Part shown: one piece after another, positions 57,040 through 64,000 of the stretch | How the letters are laid out: each line of letters opens with the position of its first letter | How positions within the stretch are numbered: position 1 is the stretch's first letter | Assembly: GCA_030522415.1 (NCBI GenBank) | Contig: CM060131.1 | Coordinates: forward strand, 13,005,703 to 13,069,702 | Reading direction: 5' to 3' | DNA: 64,000 nucleotides | Origin: Channallabes apus | Taxonomy: Eukaryota > Chordata > Actinopteri > Siluriformes > Clariidae | Notes under the pieces: generated by a model | What the model saw: the letters and a program-made list of their open reading frames with translations, nothing else | Database searches by the model: none | Told to the model about the DNA's origin: nothing | Made by a program: the position numbers and the translations under genes

Positions 57040-58003
57040 CTAATTTATAAAGAATATAAATTATACATACAAATTCAAAGTGGCACACAAACCCAGATGC
57101 TGGGCAACTGTAGTGAAATGAAGCTACACTTAAAAACGAAAACATCTGCCCTTGATTTTGATACAGTACATTTTTGTTCTTATTATTTTTTACACAAATT
57201 GCCCAATTTATTCATCTCTATTAACTCTTTATGCTAGTCAGGATTGCCATGAATCCAGAACATTTCATAACAATGATCACCAGGTGGTAGAAGAAGCATT
57301 TTGCATGGGAAGCTAGAAGAACATTTATGCACACATTTATGCACAGGGGCAAATTAGCATAACCAATCCACCTCCTGTTTCATTGGTTTTTGACAATAGG
57401 TAGAACATGCAAAGTACCAAACAGACAGCAAACTGAGTTTAGGATCAGGCCAGGGAGGGATAAGTCAACTTATTTGCATACAACTTTGCAAAAATCCAGA
57501 TGCATATTTAAATACACAATGAACAATCCAGAGGTGGTGGTCACACCTTGAGAAGAAATAGACTAACAAGGAAACCCATCTTCCAGATGATTCCTGATAC
57601 TTATTAAACCTGTCTAAAATCCCTCAATATAAAATAACGACCGTTAATGGTTATAAACAGACATATACGTAACAAGCCATTTGAATTCTAATTGACTCAT
57701 TTGGATGTAAATATTAAAATTATGTATCTAACATATGCTTTATAGTATGCCATTTTCTATTTTCTATTAGCATTTGAGGGAAAAGCCAAGGAAATGATTG
57801 TAATCATAAAAAGGGCCAATGGCTGATTTATCATTATTATGAAAACAAAAGGCTGTCCATGTGATCATTGTGAAAGAAATGGTCATAATCTTTAGCAGAA
57901 ATGAAAGCGGCATTTTCTACTTTGCCATGTATCCTGTCCCTTTAACTCATTTAACACAACAAGTGATGGCAAGCTCATTTCCAACACGCATTTCAGTTTG
58001 TTA
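57040..58003. other. Unassigned non-coding DNA
   Basis: No gene or repeat family was recognised. Confidence 0.45.
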
Positions 58004-58188
58004 GTAATTAGACAGTGACAGACTGTTCTTTTTGTCTATGTACTGCTGTACATTGGATTCGAAATGAAACAATACCTGTGTGGTTAAAGTACTGAATGTC
58101 AGCTTTAATGTCAGCATTGTTTCATTTCAAATTCAGTGCACTCGAGCACCGAGCCAAAAGAACAAAAATTCTGTCACTGTCCAATTAC
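58004..58188. mobile_element. Foldback (hairpin) element
   Basis: TAATTAGACAGTGACAG at 58005 pairs with CTGTCACTGTCCAATTA at 58171. Further inwards CGAAATGAAACAAT pairs with ATTGTTTCATTTCAA. The whole 185 bp folds into one imperfect hairpin of about 85-bp arms. It resembles the end of a fish DNA transposon, reduced to its two arms. Confidence 0.7.
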
Positions 58189-58719
58189 ATACAGAGTGTG
58201 CCGTGTGTGTTATCACTGTCTGAAATGGCTCTCTGGAGTCAGCGTAGCCACCATCAGACGCTCACAGAATGATGGAGGCACATGTCACACAGACATTAGA
58301 GGTCACTCCTCTACTGAATTGTGGAAAATGGATGACAGGTGTGTGTTTTGCTTGGCGAATAGGACTCTGTGAAGCAGAGAGCTCAATACAGTCACACTGA
58401 TTACTATGGATTGGCTGGCTCGCCATCGCTACTCAAGCTTGATTTGTTTCATCTCTGTCATTTATGTCCTGCTGCAACCAGAACAAACTATTTCTCTTCT
58501 TTTTTGTTCCTCCGGTCTCATTTTTTCACACCATTGCACAGACCATGGAAATGTCTCAGGTAAAAACACTTTGATGTTATATTCAAGTGGAACAGACATA
58601 ATAGAGTCTACAGTGCGAACTCTGGGTTGATTTGAAGAAAGCGTATTTTGGATATATTTCAGTGTTTTCATGAGACACGTGACTTTTTAGAAGGACAAAC
58701 AGATCCTATACGTATATAA
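58189..58719. other. Unassigned non-coding DNA
   Basis: No gene was recognised. Short frames of 64-78 codons have no known domain. Confidence 0.45.
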
Positions 58720-59464
58720 AGCTACGTTTACACTGTCAGGTAAATGTGACCCAATTCCGATTTTTTGCTCATATGTGACACATATCGGATATGTTCTATG
58801 TCCGTGTAAACAGGAAAAAAACGCATGCATTCCGATATTTCGAGATCGGTTTCAGGCCTCCTTCATACAGTATGTGGAAATAAATCAGATATAAATCAGA
58901 TATGTGCTAATGTGATTGTCGTGTAAACAGACAGATCGGATTTCCTGAGTCGTTGTGTTCTGTATGTCATTAAAACTGCGACTTCTTCGCGGTTTAATGA
59001 CGTAATGTTATTCTCCGGTGGATGCGCTTGTGGAATTATAACATCCCAGATGACATGGAAGAGGAAAAGACCTCCCCCACACACACACCGCCTTGTGTTA
59101 ATGCTTATTTGGGCTAAATAACATTAAGAAATCAGTATTCGGTGAATTAAGCATATGCACATGCTGCAATTATGCCATTTTTTCTCCTCCTCCATTTTAA
59201 AACCATGGAGACGTTTCACAAACTTTGCATATATCGCAGAGCTAGCGTTAGGCATATTACAACTTCATCCCTCTTGGCTAGTGTGTAGTGCAAGAACCTC
59301 CCTTTAAGTATGCGCAATGTTTCAGATGGTATGGCGAGTGTACACTAAACATATGAATCGGATATGAGTCATAGCTAAAAGAATGTGTAAACAGACGGTC
59401 AAAAAAATCTGATATAGGCAACAAATCAGAATTAGACATCGAGACCTACAGTGTAAACGTAGCC
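58720..59464. mobile_element. PIF/Harbinger-type MITE
   Basis: The ends AGCTACGTTTACACTG and, complemented, GGCTACGTTTACACTG differ at one of 16 bases. TAA flanks both ends (58717-58719, 59465-59467). The 745-bp interior has several AATCAGAT/ATCGGAT-type repeats near both ends and no transposase. Confidence 0.8.
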
Positions 59465-59586
59465 TAACATGCCCAAGGAAAGCTCAGTGAAACAGTTGGT
59501 GCAAGTGTTACACATATTATGAAGCAACTAGTCACATACTGTAATATAATCGCCAATACAATTTTGATATTTTGAATTTGCAACTG

Positions 59587-59590
<4 letters not shown>

Positions 59591-59654
<64 letters not shown>

Positions 59655-59660
59655 TGTGTG
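59591..59660. repeat. (TG)n microsatellite
   Basis: About 30 TG units with one TC interruption. Confidence 0.96.
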
Positions 59661-60372
59661 TGAAAACCTTGGATTGTGAGTAACGTAATTTGCAAGTGTT
59701 CAAATTTTTTATTAATTTTGACTTAATAAACGAGCGAGGACTTGACATATGAGTAGTACGCACAACTGAGCCAATTGTTTTTCTCTTTCTCACACTGTGC
59801 GATTGTGGGTAATCGTCCCCCATGCTCAGTCTCAATGCACATGCTTCACTTGTATAGTCAACATCCATGCAAACATATACTACTGTATTTACTATAGTGA
59901 CGACATGTGTGAGCGGGCGTAAAACCTTTTTTTAATTTTGTGTCCAAGTGTAGTGATTGTTTTTTAGTAACTGTACAACAGCCTCCATAAAGAAAAAGAT
60001 TTAGTAGGCTGTAGCAGTGTGGGAGAACCTGTTTAACAACAATGCAATGTCTCATTTCTGTAAAATCCTCAAAAGTAGTCAAAAGCAAGTGTCATAAGAG
60101 AAGTTCCTTGTTAATGATGTTTGGCGACAGAGCAGCAATTTTGTTAGTTTGTGTGTTTGTTCGTGCGAGCACATATGTGTGTGTGTGTTTTAGTGTGCGA
60201 AAGTCGACCTACACAGTAGCCCCCTCGCTCCTCTCTTGTCTTACTTCAGCCGGGATTCTTATCAAAGGTAAAGTGCAGGTTAAATTGCTCAATTCTTACT
60301 GTATATTCTGTATTAATTCTTTTAATATTGTCAATCCTCCAATCCTGGAGTTGCAAAGCAATAATGCTAAAA
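59661..60372 (+). mobile_element. Pogo/Tigger-like element, copy C
   Basis: It starts TGAAAACCTTGGATTGTGAG, a diverged version of the ends of copies A and B, and aligns with copy A through ATTGTGGGTAATCG and on to about 59900. It is the longest of the three. The 111-codon frame at 60042-60377 has no transposase motif I recognise. The right limit is approximate. Confidence 0.5.
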
Positions 60373-61044
60373 ACTAAGCCACCAGTCCTCTGATTGCATC
60401 TCGTTCTATCAATTCAATTCAATTCAGTTTTATTTGTATAGCGCTTTTAACAATTGACATTGTCTCAAAACAGCTTTACACAATCAAAAGAACGATTTAA
60501 GTTTGTGTGGAATGTGAATGTGTATGAATCAAAATGTTCAGATAGTCCCTGATGAGCAAGCCCGAGGGCGACAGTGGCAAGGAAAAACTCCCTGAGGTGG
60601 TAATAGGAAGAAACCTTGAGAGGAACCAGACTCGACAGGGAACCCATCCTCATCTGGGTGAAACAGATAGCAGGAAATTATCTGCATTTATACAGTGTTA
60701 AGTGTTAGGTTCAGCTATAATAGTTGATGTTAATTGATGTTATAATAGTTGATGTAAAATGGAGTCCAGTAGTTATTGGAGACTCAGATAGACTTGTAGA
60801 AAGTTCCAGTCCTGAACTATCGAATTGTCAAGTCCTCAGAGAAACAGCTGACAACACCAGTCGAGGCCAGAACCATCTTCTAAGTAGATAGAATCATCCC
60901 CAGACACCAGACGCATCCTAAAGAGACACACAGGGCATCCATGCGACGAGACCTCTAACCAGAAACGGGGCACCAGGATGGATCAGACAGGTCCGGAGGG
61001 CAGAGGGAGTCTGGATCACTGGCAGCTCAGGAACCACATGTGTA

Positions 61045-61140
61045 GCTCGACAGAGAGAGAGAGAGAGAAAGAGTGAAAGGGGGAGACAGGGGGAGAGAGG
61101 AAAGAGAAAGAGGGGGAGGAAGAGAAGAGGAGGAGAGATT
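61045..61140. repeat. Purine-rich (GA)-type tract
   Basis: GAGAGAGAGAGAGAAAGAG and G-rich variants extend over about 95 bp inside the LINE 3' region. Confidence 0.8.
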
Positions 61141-61432
61141 GCAATTAGGTATTGTCACAGTCACAATGTCTAATGTGAATGTATATTTACTGTAGAGTGC
61201 AAGCAGGGACTCCGGCAGGACTAACTATGACAGCATAACTAAAAGGGAGAGCCAGACGGAAACACAAACATGAGGGCTCCCTGAGATGTAAAGCAAACAA
61301 TCACCTCACCGTCAACACACCTGAGTGATCAAATGAGACTGAGGAAGACAGCATCTAAACATACCAGTTCACCATAATACTCTACGTCCATGAGTCCCCC
61401 AGATCTGCTCCTTTACCTTATGGCAAATCTAT

Positions 61433-61805
61433 TTATAAAAATGCTTGGCTAAATAAATAGGTTTTGAGCCTAGACTTAAACACTGAGACTGTGTCTGAGT
61501 CCCGAACACTATTTGGAAGACTATTCCATAATTTCGGGGCTTTGTAAGAAAAAGCTCTGCCCCCAGCTGTAGTTTTCATAATACGCGGTACTGACAAGCA
61601 GCCTGCATTCTTTGACCAAAGTAGGCGTGGCGGATCGTAAGACACTAGCAGTTCGCTCAGATACTGCGGCGCGAGACCATTTAATGCTTTATATGTCAAG
61701 AGTAGTATTTTAAAATCAATGCGAAATTTCACAGGGAGCCAATGTAGTGAAGATAGGATAGGGGTGATGTGCTCATATCTTCTGGTTCTAGTGAGGACTC
61801 TCAAT
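61433..61805 (-). pseudogene. LINE ORF2 C-terminus, 5'-truncated
   Basis: About 124 codons are open: HITPILSSLHWLPVKFRI, then KALNGLAPQYLSELL, GGRAFSYKAPKLWNSLP and SRLKTYLFSQAF. This is the conserved C-terminal region of fish CR1/L2-type ORF2 proteins. The reverse-transcriptase core is absent. An ATG further upstream (61831) comes from the neighbouring (GATG)n tail and does not belong to the LINE. Confidence 0.85.
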
Positions 61806-61841
61806 ATCCAACCATCCATCCATCCATCCATTTTCTTCCGC

Positions 61842-63147
61842 TTATCCGAGGTCGGGTCGCGGGGGCAGCAGCTTCAGCAGGGATGCCCAGACTTCCCTCT
61901 CCCTGGCCACTTCTTCCAGCTCTTCTGGGGGGATCCGTATGTGCTCCCAGGCCAGCCGAGAGACATAGTCCCTCCAGCGTGTCCTGGGTCTTCCCCGAGG
62001 TCTCTTTCCGGTGGGGCGTGTCCGGAACACCTCACAAGGGAGGCGTGCAGGGGGCATCCTAAATAGATGCGCAAACCACCTCATCTGGCTCTACTCTGAG
62101 TCCCTCCCAGATGACTGAGCTTCTCACCCTATCTCTAAGGGAGAGCCCAGACACCCTGCGGAGGAAACTCATTTCGGCCGCTTGTATTCGCGATCTTGTT
62201 CTTTCCGTCACTACCCACAGCTCATGACCATAGGTGAGGGTAGGAACGTAGATCGACCGGTAAATTGAGAGCTTTGCCTTTTGGCTCAGCTCCATCTTCA
62301 CCACGACGGACCGATACAGAGCCCGCATCACTGCAGACGCTGCCCTGATCCGCCCGATCTCCCGTTCCATTTTACCCTCACTCGTGAACAAGACCCAGAG
62401 ATACTTAAACTCCTCCACTTGGGGCAGGATCCCACTCCCAACCCTGAGAGGGCACTCCACCCTTTTCCGGCTGAGGACCATGGCCTCAGATTTGGAGGTG
62501 CTGATTCTCGTCCCAGCCGCTTCACACTCGGCTGTGAACCGATCCAGTGAGAGCTGTAGGTCGCAGGCTGATGAGGCCAACAGAACAACGTCATCTGCAA
62601 AAAGCAGTGACCCAATCCTGAGCTCACCAAACTGTACCTCCTCAACGCCCTGGCTGCGCCTAGAAATCCTGTCCTTAAAAATTATGAACAGGATCGGTGA
62701 CAAAGGGCAGCCCTGTCGGAGTCCTATTCTCACCGGAAACAGGTCCGACTTACTACCGGCAATGCGGACCAAGCTCCGACACCAGTTGTACAGGGACCGG
62801 ACAGCCCTTAACAGGGACTCCGATATCCCATACTCCTGGAGTACCCCCCACAGGACTCCCCGAGGGACACGGTCGAATGCCTTCTCCAAGTCCACAAAGC
62901 ACATGTAGACTGGTTGGGCAAACTCCCATGCCCTCTCCAGGACCCTGCTAAGGGTGTAGAGCTGGTCCACTGTTCCGCGACCTGGACGGAAACCACACTG
63001 CTCCTCCTGAATCCGAGATTCGACTCTCTGACGGACCCTCCTTTCCAGGACCCATGAATAGACTTTCCCGGGGAGGCTGAGGAGTGTGATCCCTCTGTAG
63101 TTGGAACACACTCTCTGGTCCCCCTTCTTGAAGAGTGGGACCCCCAC
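61842..63147 (-). pseudogene. Rex3 reverse transcriptase, frameshifted
   Basis: The main open part (63147-62059) has KKGDQRVCSNYRGITLL, GFRPGRGTVDQLYTL, CFVDLEKAFDRVP, GLRQGCPLSPILF and the catalytic LLFADDVVLLAS, followed by STSKSEAMVLSRK. The frame ends at 62059. The conserved tail RMPPARLPCEVFRTRPTGKR and WRDYVSRLAWE continues in another frame (62084-61842), showing a frameshift near 62070. Catalytic Asp residues are retained. Confidence 0.9.
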
Positions 63148-63156
63148 CCCGGTTTG

Positions 63157-63945
63157 TCAGTCCAGAGGCACTGTCCCCGATATCCATGCAATGTTGCAGA
63201 GACGTGTCAACCATGACAGCCCTACAACATCCAGACCCTTGAGGAACTCCTGGGAGATCTCATCCACCCCTGGGGCCCCGCCACCATGGAGCTTTTTGAT
63301 CACCTCGGCGACCTCTGCCCCAGAGATGGAAGAGTCCACCTCTATGTCCCCAGACTCTGCTTCCTCATCGGAAGGCATGTTGGTGGAATTAAGGAGGTCT
63401 TCGAAGTACTCCCCCCACCGACACACAACGTCCCGAGTCGAGGTCAACAGCGCACCATTCCCACTATACACTGTGTTGACTGTGCACTGCTTTCCCCTCC
63501 TGAGACGTCCAATAACAAAACACCCCTCTGTTTCAGATGGGGGGGGCCGTTCATCCCAATCACGCCTTTCCAGGTCTTACTGTCATTGCCCACGTGAGCA
63601 TTGAAGTCCCCCAACAAAATGATGGAGTCCCCAGGAGGGACGTTCTCTAACACCCCCTCCAGAGACCCCAAAAAGGGCGGGTACTCCAAACTGCTGTTCG
63701 GCGCATAAGCGCAAATAACAGTAAGGATCCGTCCCCCCACCCGAAGGTGGAAGGAGGCCTCCCTCTCGTCCACTGCGGTGAACCCCAATGTACAGGCCCC
63801 GAGCCGGGGGGCAATAAGTATGCCCATACCTGCTCATCGCCTCTCACCGGTGGCAACTCCAGAGTAGAAGAGAATCCAGCCACTCTCAAGGAGACTGGTT
63901 CCAGAGTCCAAGCTGTGCGTCGAGGTGAGTCCAACTATATCTAGC
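63157..63945 (-). pseudogene. Rex3 endonuclease and linker, deleted
   Basis: The frame 63827-63444 has [15 protein letters not shown] and [13 protein letters not shown], the GDFNAH motif of AP-type endonucleases. It then runs across a deletion (about 63500) into linker sequence read in frame 63471-63157 ([28 protein letters not shown]). The end of the endonuclease, with its last catalytic residues, is missing. Confidence 0.85.
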
Positions 63946-63964
63946 CGGAACTTCTAGAACTTCA

Positions 63965-64000
63965 GGGGCCAGGGGTAGCTCAGTGGTTAAGGCATTGGAC
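63965..64000 (+). mobile_element. tRNA-derived SINE head, cut by the window edge
   Basis: GGGGTAGCTCAGTGGTTAAG is a tRNA-like A-box region as found at the start of fish SINEs. It lies right after the Rex3 boundary. The window ends before the B box, so a true tRNA gene is not formally excluded, but GGTTAAGGCATTGGAC is typical of the SINE family. Confidence 0.65.

Larger units (their letters stand above)
60409..61805 (-). mobile_element. CR1/L2-group LINE, 5'-truncated 3' end
   Basis: On the minus strand it reads from a truncated C-terminal coding part (61805-61433) through a long 3' untranslated region to AAAAGCGCTATACAAATAAA and an (ATTGA)n tail at 60409-60427. The 3' region has the very common fish words GGAAAAACTCCCTGAGG and AGAAACCTTGAGAGGAACC in complement. 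A purine-rich insert lies at 61045-61140. Confidence 0.85.
61806..63960 (-). mobile_element. Rex3 (RTE-clade) retrotransposon, broken
   Basis: On the minus strand this runs from a partial AP-type endonuclease (63950-63500), through a linker (63471-63157), reverse transcriptase (63147-62059) and C-terminal region (62084-61842), to a (GATG)n tail at 61808-61831. The plus-strand sequence at 62695-62715 matches the site of the widely used Rex3 PCR primer as I remember it. The 5' end is truncated or lies near 63960, a deletion joins the endonuclease to the linker near 63500, and at least two frameshifts (about 63150 and 62070) break the frame. It abuts the CR1/L2-group LINE directly. Confidence 0.92.

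Noticed and set aside
61719..62066. Plus-strand frames of 115 and 97 codons
   Set aside because: They are antisense to the Rex3 and CR1/L2-group LINE coding parts; similar shadows occur at 62281-63604.

Overview
The window reads as nuclear DNA of a bony fish. It is AT-rich, full of (CA)n, (TA)n and (ATT)n microsatellites, and dominated by teleost transposable elements: Tc1/mariner, hAT, PIF/Harbinger and CACTG-ended DNA transposons, a Rex3 retrotransposon, CR1/L2-group LINEs and tRNA-derived SINEs. The most frequent SINE resembles the Mermaid/DANA type described from catfish and zebrafish, and its form here suggests a siluriform catfish. That placement is an inference. No prokaryotic gene layout, CRISPR array or canonical tRNA/rRNA gene was seen.

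Only one host gene segment is convincing: the last coding exon of INSYN1 (inhibitory synaptic factor 1) at 48888-49691 on the plus strand, with a clear splice acceptor and stop codon. I did not find the preceding coding exon. The roughly 48.9 kb to its left is therefore probably intron and/or upstream DNA packed with transposons.

Layout: 0-8 kb holds a palindromic repeat, a broken DD37E Tc1-like element and microsatellites. 8-16 kb holds Mermaid-type SINEs, including a chimeric copy that forms a 188-bp inverted repeat with an older neighbour, and two hAT-type non-autonomous elements. 17-25 kb holds a Tc1 relic, a hAT element with a degraded BED-finger transposase and an internal inverted duplication, and a Tc1 element split by a 5'-truncated LINE with a long open reverse-transcriptase frame. 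25-45 kb is mostly unassigned DNA with relic Tc1 copies, SINE pieces and some unique blocks that might be conserved regulatory DNA. 45-48 kb holds a CACTG-ended element carrying a nested PIF/Harbinger MITE. 48.9-49.7 kb is the INSYN1 exon. 54-56 kb is a relic of a LINE with a restriction-like endonuclease. 58-64 kb holds a foldback element, another PIF/Harbinger MITE, a pogo-like relic, a CR1/L2-group LINE 3' end, a broken Rex3 copy and the head of a tRNA-derived SINE at the right edge.

I see no new multi-gene system. The most unusual structures are the inverted chimeric SINE (11.86-12.43 kb), the in-frame Tc1/LINE fusion frame (21.66-23.76 kb), the inverted duplication inside the hAT element (19.77-20.31 kb) and the nested CACTG/Harbinger pair. 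Family names were assigned by reading the sequence and recalling known families; no database search was run.
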